A stretch of 64,000 bases of DNA from Flavobacterium sp. LPB0248 (GTDB taxonomy: Bacteria > Bacteroidota > Bacteroidia > Flavobacteriales > Flavobacteriaceae). The stretch spans positions 2,976,001-3,040,000 of the forward strand of contig NZ_CP058246.1 of the NCBI RefSeq assembly GCF_013388355.1. The letters run 5' to 3'. Under the pieces are notes generated by a model. The model searched no databases, had not been told where the DNA came from, and saw only the letters and a program-made list of their open reading frames with translations. Below are positions 1 to 10,007 of the stretch, piece by piece (the first letter of the stretch is position 1; the number at the start of each line of letters is the position of its first letter). The position numbers were made by a program, and so were the translations under genes.

Positions 1-2
1 TT

Positions 3-1058
3 GATCCAGTAACGGTAACCGTAAATCAGGATAATTTAAATTATGTTAATGATGCACTTTGGACAGCTTTGTCTGGAGGTGTAGGAAAACAAAAAGTTTG
101 GATTGCTGATAATGGTAAATATGGAATGGCTCTTGGAGCAATGTCTTATGCAGATCCTAGCACTACAGTAGAGTGGGGTAATTTTACACCAAACTGGGAA
201 CCAGAAGGAAATGCTAATTCAAGTACAGATGCAGATATGCATTGGGGAAGAACAATGACTTTCAGTCTGGAAGGTGGTCCATTTATGAAAATTAATGAAG
301 CCGACGGAACTCTTAAAGAAAGCGGTACTTATTTCTTAGATGTAAATACACATACTTTAACAACAACAGGAGCAACAATTCTAAGACCAGACAACTACAT
401 TGCAAACGCAAGTAACTGGACTAATAATATCAAGATCTTAAAACTTACTGAAAACCAGTTAAGAATTGCTATTTTGAGAACTAATAGCGAAGGGCCATGG
501 TGGTATATCTGGAATTTCGTTTCTAAAGAATATGCAGACAACTATGTTCCACCTGCTACTGGACCAAGTTATGATGAAGGTTTTAATCCAACTTTTGCTT
601 CAGGCGAATTGTTAAAAATGATTACTGGTGGAGTAGGATCAGGTAGAGTTTGGAGTTTAGACGGAAATGGAAATCCAGTAGACTGGTTAGGAAAAGGAAA
701 AGGATGGACAACAGGCGCTTCAAGCTCATATAACTGGGGATGGAATGATGATTGGACTGCTATAGCAGGTAATTCTTGGATTCGTTTTGATCAATTTGGT
801 GGGAAACTAAATTATACTAGAAGCCAGAATGGTGTAGTAACTTCTGGATTATTTACAATTGATGAAACGAATAATGAAATTAACTTAGGAACAAATACAT
901 TGATTCAAAATCCAGATAGCTGGATGAATCCAACAACAAGTGTTATTAAAGTTGTAAAGGCTTACAATAATGACTACCTACAAAAAGGTATTTGGTTTGG
1001 AACATCTTATGATGCAGGAAAAGATGAGTGGTTTGTGTTCCATTATATAATTCCTTAA
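3..1058 (+). CDS. C-terminal part of a PUL surface protein with two repeated modules (partial)
   Basis: The reading frame is open from the left edge (first whole codon at position 3), so the true start lies upstream. The visible part has two related modules of about 150 residues. Each opens with a GGVGxxxVW-type stretch (GGVGKQKVW and GGVGSGRVW) and is rich in Trp, Gly, Asn and Asp. No catalytic motif is visible. The position, just before a run of glycosidases of a xyloglucan-type locus, fits a surface glycan-binding protein in the slot where such proteins follow SusC/SusD. That role is inferred from context and composition, and the signal peptide is not in view. A hairpin follows the stop codon. 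Confidence 0.6.
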   Translation, partial: DPVTVTVNQDNLNYVNDALWTALSGGVGKQKVWIADNGKYGMALGAMSYADPSTTVEWGNFTPNWEPEGNANSSTDADMHWGRTMTFSLEGGPFMKINEADGTLKESGTYFLDVNTHTLTTTGATILRPDNYIANASNWTNNIKILKLTENQLRIAILRTNSEGPWWYIWNFVSKEYADNYVPPATGPSYDEGFNPTFASGELLKMITGGVGSGRVWSLDGNGNPVDWLGKGKGWTTGASSSYNWGWNDDWTAIAGNSWIRFDQFGGKLNYTRSQNGVVTSGLFTIDETNNEINLGTNTLIQNPDSWMNPTTSVIKVVKAYNNDYLQKGIWFGTSYDAGKDEWFVFHYIIP

Positions 1059-1081
1059 AAATTCATATATTTCACTTTATA

Positions 1082-1120
1082 AATAACTCGGAAGCAGGTT
1101 GATACTGTTTCCGGGTTATT
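1082..1120 (+). terminator. Hairpin between the surface protein and GH2 genes
   Basis: AATAACTCGGAA pairs with TTCCGGGTTATT (11 of 12, one G-U pair) across a 15-base loop. No T-run follows on the + strand, so it may be an attenuator or an mRNA-stabilising 3' end instead of a full terminator. Confidence 0.4.
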
Positions 1121-1135
1121 AAAATTTACGATACT

Positions 1136-3619
1136 ATGTTGCAGCTAACTTCATATAAAAAACTAGGATTACTATTTGCAAGCTTTCTTTTATTGACAGC
1201 ATGCAAATCATCAACAGATCAAAAATTTAGTAACCGAAAAGTTTCTTTTAATGCAGATTGGAGTTTCCATCTAAACGATAGTATTATTGATAAAGATACT
1301 ATTGGAACTTCAACAAAATGGAGAACTTTAGATGTTCCGCATGATTGGAGTATTGAAGGGAAATTTGATGAAAAAAGTCCAGCCGGATATGGCGGAGGAT
1401 CATTAAATGGAGGTTTAGGCTGGTATAAAAAAACATTCAAAGCTGCTGCAGAAGACAGCACAAAAATTACTTCAATTACTTTTGACGGCGTATACAAAAA
1501 CAGCGAAGTCTGGGTAAACGGACATTATTTAGGAAAACGTCCAAACGGATATATTGGCTTTCAATATGATATGTCGCCGTATTTGAATTACGGAGACAAA
1601 AACAACGAAATTATTGTTAAGGTTGACAATTCAAAACAACCCAATTCACGCTGGTATTCAGGTTCAGGAATTTTTAGAAATGTCTGGATCGAAACTACAG
1701 ATAAACTTCATGTGGGACAATGGGGAACCTATATTACAACTCCAAAAGTTACAGCCGAAAAAGCTTCTATAAGTTTTGAAACAACAATTAAAAATCAATA
1801 CAAAGAAGGTAAAAAAGCCACGGTAACGACCACCATTTTTAAAGAAGATAAAAAAGTAACATCGGTTACACAAGATATAACCATCAATGCCAACGAAAAT
1901 CAAACTCTGAATCAATCGGCAGAAGTTGAAAATCCGATTTTATGGTCAGTTGAAAATCCAGAATTGTATACAGCAGTTACTGAAATTTCGCTTGACGATA
2001 AAATCATCGATCAATACAAAACCAATTTCGGAATCAGAGATTTTAAATTCGATTTGAATAAAGGTTTTATTTTGAATGGAAAACAAGTCAAAATAAAAGG
2101 TGTTTGTTTGCATCATGATTTAGGTCCGTTGGGTTCGGCAATTAATACGCGTGCCATCGAACGTCAATTGGAAATCATGAAAGAAATGGGAGTAAATGGA
2201 ATTAGAACTTCTCACAATCCTCCCGCTCCAGAACTTTTGGAACTTTGCGATAAAATGGGTTTCATTGTTATGGATGAAGCTTTCGACATGTGGAAGCAGA
2301 CCAAAACCAAATACGATTACGGAAACGATTGGGACAAATGGCATAAAAAAGATCTAATCGATCAATTACTTCGCGATAGAAATCACCCAAGTATTTTTGT
2401 TTGGAGCATCGGAAACGAAATTCCAGAACAATGGAATGAAAAAGGTGTTGAAATTGCTAAAGAATTGGCTGCGATTACACGCGAGTACGATAAAACGCGT
2501 CCGTTAACCGCAGCGATGAATCCGCCGGTAAACATGAATATTGATGCGGTGACTTTACAGTTTGAGAAAAAAGACGTATCGATTAATCCGCTTGCTGGAT
2601 CTGGAGTTTTAGATTTAATAGGATACAATTATGCACATCAAACGTACGAACATCATCTAAAGAACTTTCCAAATACCCCTTTTATTGCAACAGAAACCAC
2701 TTCAGGTTTACAGACAAGAGGCTATTATGACGCTGTTTCAGATACCATTAAAAAATGGCCAGTAAGATGGGATCTTAAATTTACAGAAGGAAATCCAGGA
2801 AACACCGTTTCAGCTTATGATCAAGTTCAAACACCTTGGGGTTCTACGCACGAAGCGACTTGGAAAGTCATTAAAAAATACGATTTCTTAGCTGGAATGT
2901 ACGTTTGGACAGGTTTCGATTATATCGGTGAACCAACACCATACGAATGGCCATCTGTAAGTTCGTATTTCGGAATTGTAGATTTAGCCGGTTTCCCGAA
3001 AGACGTTTATTATATGTACCAAAGCGAATGGACAGATAAAACCGTTTTGCACATTTTTCCGCATTGGAACTGGAAACCTGGACAAACTGTCGATGTTTGG
3101 GCCTACTACAACAAAGCCGATGAGGTTGAACTTTTCGTAAACGGAAAATCGGTTGGAAAGAGAAGCAAAAAAGGAGACGATTTACACGTAATGTGGAGAA
3201 TTCCTTTTGAAGCCGGAACCCTGAAAGCAGTTTCTCGTAAAGATGGAAAAGTAGTTTTAGAAAAAGAAATCAAAACAGCTGGAAATCCTTCTCAATTAAA
3301 ACTGACTGCCGACAGAAGTACTATCAAAGCAGACAAAAACGATTTGTCATTTATCACGGTTGATATTTTAGATGCCAATGGAACGATTGTACCAAATGCG
3401 AATAACGAAATTAATTTCTCTTTAAAAGGAAATGGAAAAATTGTAGGCGTTTGCAGCGGAGATCCGGTTAGCCACGAATCGTACAAAGGAAATAAACACA
3501 CCGCTTTGGCTGGAAAATGTTTGGTTATTGTACAATCTGGAGATCAATCTGGAAGATTGGAATTAACAGCAAAAGCAAATGGATTAAAACAGTCCACTAT
3601 TGTAATTACAACAGAATAA
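1136..3619 (+). CDS. GH2 beta-galactosidase-type glycoside hydrolase, lipoprotein
   Basis: The protein has 827 residues. An N-terminal lipobox (LLTAC, Cys23) predicts a lipid-anchored protein. The GH2 layout is complete: a sugar-binding domain (about residues 35-200, PHDWSIEG and NSEVWVNG motifs), an immunoglobulin-like domain, and a TIM barrel with NGIRTSHNPP. The acid/base is Glu428 (SIGNEIPEQW) and the nucleophile probably Glu520 (FIATETTSG). Extra C-terminal beta domains (VDVWAYYNKADEVELFVNG) are typical of Bacteroidota GH2. In xyloglucan loci this family removes beta-galactose from side chains. The family also contains beta-glucuronidases and beta-mannosidases, so the exact sugar is inferred from the neighbours. 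It is the first complete gene of the run. Confidence 0.85.
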   Translation: MLQLTSYKKLGLLFASFLLLTACKSSTDQKFSNRKVSFNADWSFHLNDSIIDKDTIGTSTKWRTLDVPHDWSIEGKFDEKSPAGYGGGSLNGGLGWYKKTFKAAAEDSTKITSITFDGVYKNSEVWVNGHYLGKRPNGYIGFQYDMSPYLNYGDKNNEIIVKVDNSKQPNSRWYSGSGIFRNVWIETTDKLHVGQWGTYITTPKVTAEKASISFETTIKNQYKEGKKATVTTTIFKEDKKVTSVTQDITINANENQTLNQSAEVENPILWSVENPELYTAVTEISLDDKIIDQYKTNFGIRDFKFDLNKGFILNGKQVKIKGVCLHHDLGPLGSAINTRAIERQLEIMKEMGVNGIRTSHNPPAPELLELCDKMGFIVMDEAFDMWKQTKTKYDYGNDWDKWHKKDLIDQLLRDRNHPSIFVWSIGNEIPEQWNEKGVEIAKELAAITREYDKTRPLTAAMNPPVNMNIDAVTLQFEKKDVSINPLAGSGVLDLIGYNYAHQTYEHHLKNFPNTPFIATETTSGLQTRGYYDAVSDTIKKWPVRWDLKFTEGNPGNTVSAYDQVQTPWGSTHEATWKVIKKYDFLAGMYVWTGFDYIGEPTPYEWPSVSSYFGIVDLAGFPKDVYYMYQSEWTDKTVLHIFPHWNWKPGQTVDVWAYYNKADEVELFVNGKSVGKRSKKGDDLHVMWRIPFEAGTLKAVSRKDGKVVLEKEIKTAGNPSQLKLTADRSTIKADKNDLSFITVDILDANGTIVPNANNEINFSLKGNGKIVGVCSGDPVSHESYKGNKHTALAGKCLVIVQSGDQSGRLELTAKANGLKQSTIVITTE

Positions 3620-3639
3620 TTTTTGAAATTTTAAATATA

Positions 3640-3769
3640 GCCACTCCCGATGGCTATCGGGATAAAAGAATTAAAAAGATTTAAATCTGTATGATCTGCA
3701 AAATCTGCGAGAGAAAAGAGAAAAAAAATGCTTTCAAATCCTTTTATCCCGATAGCTATCGGGAATGGC
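3640..3769. repeat. Palindrome-containing dispersed element, GCCAC...TGGC ends (copy 1)
   Basis: Two copies of an 18-base palindrome, TCCCGATGGCTATCGGGA (3645-3662) and TCCCGATAGCTATCGGGA (3747-3764), lie in opposite orientation. They bracket about 85 bases of AAATCTGTATGATCTGCA-type sequence. The whole begins GCCAC and ends ATGGCAAAAA. A shorter relative is at 57987-58056. It sits between GH2 and GH31 and encodes nothing. Confidence 0.8.
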
Positions 3770-3788
3770 AAAAAATAAAAAATAACTA

Positions 3789-6188
3789 ATGAAAAAATCA
3801 CATTTAAAAACCTTGTTTTCGATTTGCGCTTTTGGACTTCTTACAATTCCAAATGTCTCAGCTCAAATTCAGAATGCAGATGTGCTAAATGCACCAATAG
3901 ATATCAGTAAAGATTTTCAGAACTATCTGAATACTTTTTATTTTGCAGATGAATTGGCTTCTTTTGATCCTGCAACAGGAAAAGGAACCATCAAATATTT
4001 GAGATACAATTATAAAACACGTCAGGCTTTCAACAACATGATGATGAAACCAGATGTAGAAAAAGCAAATGAGTTCCCAACAACAGAATACGCAGAATCT
4101 CCTGTTTTGCCGTTCGAAATTCAGTTTGTTTCAGATAGAACAGTTAGAATAAAAACGACTTCTGGTCCACAGTTTCATCCACAAAAGGAATCTTTAATGT
4201 TGGTTGACGGCGTTGCGCCAAATCACCCTGAATTATGGAAATATGCTAAAATCGAAGGAGGTCATAGTTATACAAGCAAACACGGAAGAGTTGAAATTTT
4301 GACAAAACCGTGGCACGTAAAAATCTATGATGAAAAAGGGAAACTGCTGACAAGCACACTTCACGATACTGATTTTAAAAATACCTATACACCAACACTT
4401 CCATTTTCTTATGTTCGCAGAAACAGCGATTATTCAAGAAGTATGGGCGCGGCTTTCAGCTTAGAACCAGACGAAAAAATATTTGGTTGCGGTGAATCAT
4501 TCACACAATTCAACAAACGCGGACAAAAAGTAGTTTTATGGACGGATGACGCAAACGGAATCCAAAATGAAACAATGTACAAACCGATTCCGTTTTACAT
4601 GAGCAGTCGTGGTTATGGAGTTTTCATGCACCATTCAACACCAATTACAGTTGACTTCGGAAAGTATTTCTCAAGTGCCAACGAAATGTATATTGGAGAT
4701 GACGAAGCCGATTTGTTTTTCTTTATCGGAGAACCAAAAGATATCTTAGATCAATACACGAATTTGACTGGAAAAGCAGCAATGCCACCACTTTGGTCAT
4801 TCGGTTTCTGGATGAGCCGTATTACCTATTTCTCTGAAAAAGAAGGAAGAGAAGTAGCTAGAGATTTACGTAAATATAAAATTCCAACCGATGTGATCCA
4901 CTTTGATACCGGTTGGTTTGATGTAGATTGGAGAAACAACTATGAGTTTGCAAAATCTCGTTTCCCAGATGCCACAAAAATGATGTCTGATTTAAAGAAA
5001 GACGGTTTCCAAGTTTGTCTTTGGCAATTACCATATTTCACGCCTAAGAATACATTGTTTCCAGAAATTATGGATAAAAACTTGGCGGTAAGAGATAGAA
5101 AAGGAAATCTTCCGTATGAAGATGCTGTTTTAGATTTCTCAAACCCGGAAACAGTAACATGGTATCAAGGAAAATTGAAAAAGTTATTTGATGAAGGTGT
5201 TGCAGTTTTCAAAGTAGATTTTGGAGAAGCAGCTCCGCCAGACGGAATTTACCATTCTGGAAGAACTGGTTTCTATGAGCATAATTTATATCCATTACGT
5301 TATAATAAAGCAGTTGCAGAAATCACTCAGAAAGAAAAAGGATATACTTTAATTTGGGCAAGAAGTACATGGGCAGGATCTCAGCGCTATCCTTTACATT
5401 GGGGAGGAGATTCTGAAACTTCAAACGGAGCAATGTCGGCAGAATTACGTGGCGGACTTTCATTAGGACTAAGCGGATTCAGTTTCTGGAGTCATGATGT
5501 TGGAGGATTTGCAACAAAATCTCCTGAGAATATTTATAGAAGATGGACACCATTCGGGATGTTTACTTCGCACGTAAGAAGCCACGGAGAACCGCCTCGC
5601 GAACCTTGGTTGTACAGCAAAGAATTCTTAGAAGGATTTAGAAAAGCTGATAATATGCGTTACGAATTAATGCCATATATCTACGCTCAAGCAAAAGAAA
5701 GTTCTCAAAAAGGATTGCCAATGATGCGTGCTCTTTTTGTAGAATATCCAAACGATCCAGGAGCTTGGTTAGTTGACAATCAATATCTATTTGGTTCAAG
5801 TATGTTGGTTGCACCACTTTTTGAAGAGGTTGAAGAAAGAGATGTTTATCTTCCAGAAGGAACTTGGATCGATTACCAAACTAAAAAAGTGTACCAATCT
5901 GGCTGGCATAAAATCAAAGCTGGCGAAGTGCCAATTATAGTTTTAGTAAAAGACGGAACTGTAATTCCACATATCGGTTTAGCACAGTCTACAAAAGATA
6001 TGGATTGGAGCAAATTGACATTAAAAGTGTATGCTAGCGACAAAACCACTTCGGCTACAGCTAAAGTGTTTTTACCAGAAGGCGATGCAGTACAAGAAAT
6101 AAAAGTGAACAAAAACGGAAACAATTTCGATGTTGCAGCAAATCCGTTAAACGGGAAAACCACTTTTAAAACCGAGTGGGCAAAATAA
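3789..6188 (+). CDS. GH31 alpha-xylosidase-type glycoside hydrolase
   Basis: The protein has 799 residues with a cleavable signal peptide ending near SAQ (residue 26), so it is probably periplasmic. The N-terminal galactose-mutarotase-like domain is followed by the GH31 barrel. The nucleophile is Asp477 in FKVDFGE, the variant seen in YicI-type alpha-xylosidases, and the acid/base is Asp541 in HWGGDSETS. HFDTGWFDVDWRNNYEF is also typical of alpha-xylosidases. It would remove the non-reducing-end alpha-1,6-xylose from xyloglucan oligosaccharides, alternating with the GH3 enzyme encoded downstream. Family assignment is firm. Xylosidase rather than glucosidase activity is inferred from the nucleophile motif and locus. 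Confidence 0.88.
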   Translation: MKKSHLKTLFSICAFGLLTIPNVSAQIQNADVLNAPIDISKDFQNYLNTFYFADELASFDPATGKGTIKYLRYNYKTRQAFNNMMMKPDVEKANEFPTTEYAESPVLPFEIQFVSDRTVRIKTTSGPQFHPQKESLMLVDGVAPNHPELWKYAKIEGGHSYTSKHGRVEILTKPWHVKIYDEKGKLLTSTLHDTDFKNTYTPTLPFSYVRRNSDYSRSMGAAFSLEPDEKIFGCGESFTQFNKRGQKVVLWTDDANGIQNETMYKPIPFYMSSRGYGVFMHHSTPITVDFGKYFSSANEMYIGDDEADLFFFIGEPKDILDQYTNLTGKAAMPPLWSFGFWMSRITYFSEKEGREVARDLRKYKIPTDVIHFDTGWFDVDWRNNYEFAKSRFPDATKMMSDLKKDGFQVCLWQLPYFTPKNTLFPEIMDKNLAVRDRKGNLPYEDAVLDFSNPETVTWYQGKLKKLFDEGVAVFKVDFGEAAPPDGIYHSGRTGFYEHNLYPLRYNKAVAEITQKEKGYTLIWARSTWAGSQRYPLHWGGDSETSNGAMSAELRGGLSLGLSGFSFWSHDVGGFATKSPENIYRRWTPFGMFTSHVRSHGEPPREPWLYSKEFLEGFRKADNMRYELMPYIYAQAKESSQKGLPMMRALFVEYPNDPGAWLVDNQYLFGSSMLVAPLFEEVEERDVYLPEGTWIDYQTKKVYQSGWHKIKAGEVPIIVLVKDGTVIPHIGLAQSTKDMDWSKLTLKVYASDKTTSATAKVFLPEGDAVQEIKVNKNGNNFDVAANPLNGKTTFKTEWAK

Positions 6189-6196
6189 AAAAGTTA

Positions 6197-6242
6197 GCCA
6201 CGAATTCACGAATTTAATTTATGACATTCGTGAATTTGTGGC
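6197..6242. repeat. Dispersed inverted repeat, GCCAC...GTGGC
   Basis: GCCACGAATTCACGAAT and ATTCGTGAATTTGTGGC pair in 16 of 17 positions across a 12-base loop. The ends match the terminal GCCAC/GTGGCAAAAA of the elements at 3640 and 57987, although the interior differs. Confidence 0.75.
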
Positions 6243-6263
6243 AAAAATATAATACCAAAAAAC

Positions 6264-8270
6264 ATGAAAAACTATCTAGTTCTCCCAGCCGTATTGTTTT
6301 CGATAGCAATAGGCTACAGTCAAAAAACGAAAAACGCTTACGAATTGGCATCGCCAAACGGAAAAAATACAATCAAATTTGAGCTGGTAAAAAATGCTCC
6401 AAAATATGCCGTTTCTCACGGAAAGACAGAAGTAATTTCTCCGTCAGATATGGGATTTGTATTAAAAGGAAACGAAGACTTAAGTTCAAATTTTGAAATT
6501 AAAGGAGCAAAAACTTCTACGTTTGATGAAACTTGGGAACAAGTTTGGGGAGAAAAGAAAAACATTAGAAATCACTACAATCAATTAGTAGTTGATTTAC
6601 AGCAAAAAACAGGAAATAAAAGAAAATTACAAATTCAGTTTCGTGCTTTCGATGATGGAGTAGCTTTTAGATATGTTTATCCAAAACAAAATGTAAAAGA
6701 CAGTATTTTCATCATGGATGAAAAAACAACTTTCAACTTAAAAGAAGATGGAAAAGCGTGGTGGATTCCAGCCAACAGAGAAAACCGTGACGAATATCTT
6801 TTTAAAGATGCGCCAGTGAGTACTTTGGATACGGTCCTAACTCCATTAACAATTGAAAGCAAAAGCGGATTAGCATTAAGTTTTCACGAAGCAAACTTGT
6901 ATGATTTCGCAAGTATGACTTTGGTAAACACTAAAGGAACAGAGCTAAAATCTGATTTAGTGCCGTGGGCCGATGGAGTAAAAGTTCGTGTAAAAGACTC
7001 ATTTACTTCTTCTTGGAGAACACTTCAAATTGGAGAAAATCCAGGAGAATTGATTACTTCTTATTTGGTTTTAAACTTAAACGAACCAAACAAACTAAAG
7101 AACATAAACAACTATTTCAAACCATACAAGTATTTAGGAATTTGGTGGGGAATGCACATTGGGAAATATACTTTCTGGGAAAGCGACAAACAAGGTGCAA
7201 CAACCAAACATGCTGAGGAATATATTGATTTTACAGCAAAAGAAGGTTTCCATCATTTATTGATCGAAGGATGGAATAAAGGTTGGACGCCAGGTTGGTA
7301 CGAAAACCGTATGCACATGTTTAGCTTTACAAAAAACGCAGACAATTTCGATTTAGAAAAAGTGGTTGAGTATGGGAAAAAACATGATGTAGAGCTGATC
7401 GGTTATCATGAAACTGGTTCGAACTTAATTAATTATTTAAAACAAGTTGATGAAGCTTTTGCTTTATACAAAAAACTTGGAATCCATACGGTAAAAATTG
7501 GTCATGTAGGTTCTAAATTGAATATGAAACAGATGCACTTCGGGCAGTTTGGAGTAAATTATTTCAGATACATTTTAGAAAAAGCAGCACAATATGATTT
7601 AGCGGTTTTATACCACGAATCGATAAAAGATACAGGAGAAAGAAGAACGTATCCAAACATGGTTTCGAGAGAAGCAGCTCGCGGTCAAGAATATAACGCT
7701 TGGAGCGAAGGAAATCCACCAAACCACTTAACGATTATTCCGTTTACAAGATTACTTTCTGGTCCAATGGATTTCACACCTGGAATTTTTGATGTTGAGG
7801 TAAAACAAGGTTATCCTGGAAAAAGAATTCAGGGAACAGTTGGACAGCAATTGGCATTATACGTAACGATTTATGCACCAATTCAAATGTTGGCAGATCT
7901 TCCTGAAAACTACGAAGGAAAACCAGCGTTACAATTCTTAAAAGATGTCCCAACAGATTGGGAAGACACTAAAATTTTAGAAGGAAAAATTGGCGAGTAT
8001 ATTACAACAGCAAGAAAGGACAAAAACAGCGCCGACTGGTATCTAGGAACTTTGACAAATGAAAAACCAAGAAATGTAGAAATTTCATTATCATTCTTAG
8101 ATCCAAATGTGACTTACGAAGCTCAGATTTATGTTGATGCTGAAGGAACAGATCAAACACATAATCCAGAAGCAGTTGCAATTTCTAAGAAAACTGTAAA
8201 AGCTTCAGATAAATTACAGTTGAAACTAGGTGGAGCTGGAGGTGGAGCAGTGAGATTCAAAAAGTTATAA
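6264..8270 (+). CDS. GH97 alpha-glucosidase-type hydrolase (SusB-like, inverting signature)
   Basis: The protein has 668 residues and a signal peptide (cleavage near GYSQ). It has the GH97 layout: an N-terminal beta-sandwich, a TIM barrel from about residue 280, and a C-terminal beta domain. It has Glu383 in GYHETGSN and the REAARGQE segment found in SusB. Retaining GH97 alpha-galactosidases carry an Asp nucleophile in a KVDF-like strand, but here the corresponding segment reads TVKIGHVG. That favours an inverting alpha-glucosidase. GH97 is not part of the classic xyloglucan set, so the locus may handle an additional alpha-linked sugar. Substrate is inferred only. Confidence 0.85.
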   Translation: MKNYLVLPAVLFSIAIGYSQKTKNAYELASPNGKNTIKFELVKNAPKYAVSHGKTEVISPSDMGFVLKGNEDLSSNFEIKGAKTSTFDETWEQVWGEKKNIRNHYNQLVVDLQQKTGNKRKLQIQFRAFDDGVAFRYVYPKQNVKDSIFIMDEKTTFNLKEDGKAWWIPANRENRDEYLFKDAPVSTLDTVLTPLTIESKSGLALSFHEANLYDFASMTLVNTKGTELKSDLVPWADGVKVRVKDSFTSSWRTLQIGENPGELITSYLVLNLNEPNKLKNINNYFKPYKYLGIWWGMHIGKYTFWESDKQGATTKHAEEYIDFTAKEGFHHLLIEGWNKGWTPGWYENRMHMFSFTKNADNFDLEKVVEYGKKHDVELIGYHETGSNLINYLKQVDEAFALYKKLGIHTVKIGHVGSKLNMKQMHFGQFGVNYFRYILEKAAQYDLAVLYHESIKDTGERRTYPNMVSREAARGQEYNAWSEGNPPNHLTIIPFTRLLSGPMDFTPGIFDVEVKQGYPGKRIQGTVGQQLALYVTIYAPIQMLADLPENYEGKPALQFLKDVPTDWEDTKILEGKIGEYITTARKDKNSADWYLGTLTNEKPRNVEISLSFLDPNVTYEAQIYVDAEGTDQTHNPEAVAISKKTVKASDKLQLKLGGAGGGAVRFKKL

Positions 8271-8283
8271 TTATTAATTTCTC

Positions 8284-8316
8284 AAACCCGACAGGCTTTT
8301 AAAACCTGTCGGGTTT
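8284..8316. terminator. Hairpin of the AAACCTGTCGGGTTT family (copy A)
   Basis: AAACCCGACAGG and CCTGTCGGGTTT form a perfect 12-base stem with a CTTTTAAA-type loop, directly after the GH97 stop. Related hairpins are at 18694 and 60661, so this is also a dispersed repeat. Confidence 0.7.
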
Positions 8317-8337
8317 AATAACGCAACACATTTTCAG

Positions 8338-9909
8338 ATGAAAAGAATTTTAATACTATTGGTTTTAATTCATTCAATCCAAATTATTGGACAAAACAAT
8401 AATACTGAAAATCGAATCATAAAAGTTGATTTCAAAAAAGAAGCAGGAAAATTAAACACTATGTTCAAAGAATGCATCGGTGCTGGAAGAGCAAATGAAG
8501 GTCTTCGTGCCGACTGGCAGCAGCAATTGGCATTGGTGAAAAAAGAATGCGATTTTAAATACATCCGTTTTCATGGTTTATTGTCTGATGATATGGCTGT
8601 TTATCGTGAAGACGAAAAAGGAAATCCAGAATATAATTACCAATACGTAGACGTTTTATTTGATTATATTGTAAGTCTGAAAATGAAACCGTTTGTCGAA
8701 TTAGGTTTTATGCCGAACGCATTAGCAAGCGGGAAAGAAACGATTTTCTGGTGGAAAGGAAACGTAACGCCTCCAAAAGATTATAAAAAATGGGAAGATT
8801 TAGTTCGAAATTTAACGCAGCATTTTAAGGAACGTTACGGAGATGAAGAAGTAAAAACATGGTATTTTGAAGTTTGGAATGAGCCAAATCTTTCACCAGG
8901 ATTTTGGAGCAGCACGCAACAAGAATATTATAAATTATACGATTATGCAGTTCGCAGTGTAAAAGCTGTAAATCCAGCTTATAAAGTTGGTGGGCCAGCA
9001 ACAGCAGGTTCTGCTTGGGTTGCTGAAACAATTGATTTTTGTGCGAAGAATAATGTTCCGATGGATTTTGTTTCGACGCATACTTATGGAGTGAAACACG
9101 GTTATTTGGACGAATTTGGAACTTCGGGAACGATTTTAAATCAGGACGAATGGAGTGTAAGTGGTGAAATTATCAATTCTAGAAAATTGATTACAGAGTC
9201 AGCTAAACCAAATTTAGAATTGCATTATACAGAATGGAGTTCTTCGTATACGCCGGCAGATCCAATTCACGACAGTTATCACTCGGCAGCGTATATTCTG
9301 CAGAAATTAAAACAAGTTGGTAATGCCGCAAACTCAATGTCGTATTGGGTTTTTACGGATATTTTTGAAGAAGCGGGACCAAGATTTACGCCTTTTCACG
9401 GCGGTTTCGGATTATTGAATACGCAGGGAATTAAAAAACCAGCCTATTTCTCTTATTATTTATTGAATAAATTGGGAGAAACTGAACTTCAAAATTCAGA
9501 TAAAGCTTCTTGGACTTCCAAAAATGCAAAAGGCGATGTTCAGGTTTTATTGTGGGATTTTACCAATACACATCCGGGAGATAAAGAACTGAATCAAACG
9601 TATTACATAAAAGACCTTCCATCAAAAGAAAAAGGAAAAGTAAAAATTGAAGTGGATGGAATGCAAAAAGGAAAATATCTTTTAGAAATATATAAAGTTG
9701 GCTATAAAATGAATGACGCTTACGCGGATTATCTAGCAATGAATAAACCGAGTCAGTTAACACGTGAGCAAGTCAATTCGATAAAAGAAAAAAATAATGG
9801 TGCTCCGATTGCTACAGAAAAAATTACAATTGACGCAAAAGGAACTTTCAGCAGAGAATTTAAAATCAATGAAAATGATGTTGTAATGCTGAATTTAATC
9901 AAACAATAA
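8338..9909 (+). CDS. GH39 beta-xylosidase-like glycoside hydrolase
   Basis: The protein has 523 residues with a signal peptide (MKRILILLVLIHSIQIIGQ), so it is exported. Residues 35-400 form a GH39-type TIM barrel with FKYIRFHGLLSDDM near the N-terminus. The acid/base is Glu182 in FEVWNEPNL and the nucleophile Glu299 in HYTEWSSS. A C-terminal beta domain follows. Known GH39 enzymes are beta-xylosidases or alpha-L-iduronidases, and here a beta-xylosidase-like or unknown side-chain activity is more likely. GH39 is unusual in xyloglucan loci, so the bond it cuts is uncertain. Confidence 0.8.
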   Translation: MKRILILLVLIHSIQIIGQNNNTENRIIKVDFKKEAGKLNTMFKECIGAGRANEGLRADWQQQLALVKKECDFKYIRFHGLLSDDMAVYREDEKGNPEYNYQYVDVLFDYIVSLKMKPFVELGFMPNALASGKETIFWWKGNVTPPKDYKKWEDLVRNLTQHFKERYGDEEVKTWYFEVWNEPNLSPGFWSSTQQEYYKLYDYAVRSVKAVNPAYKVGGPATAGSAWVAETIDFCAKNNVPMDFVSTHTYGVKHGYLDEFGTSGTILNQDEWSVSGEIINSRKLITESAKPNLELHYTEWSSSYTPADPIHDSYHSAAYILQKLKQVGNAANSMSYWVFTDIFEEAGPRFTPFHGGFGLLNTQGIKKPAYFSYYLLNKLGETELQNSDKASWTSKNAKGDVQVLLWDFTNTHPGDKELNQTYYIKDLPSKEKGKVKIEVDGMQKGKYLLEIYKVGYKMNDAYADYLAMNKPSQLTREQVNSIKEKNNGAPIATEKITIDAKGTFSREFKINENDVVMLNLIKQ

Positions 9910-10007
9910 TAGAGAGAAAACCACAAACATAAAAATAGTATTAACGGTATTTGAAGATGATGCGTGAGGAATCAAAAATCTTTAAATCAAAAAACACCTA
10001 ACTATCT

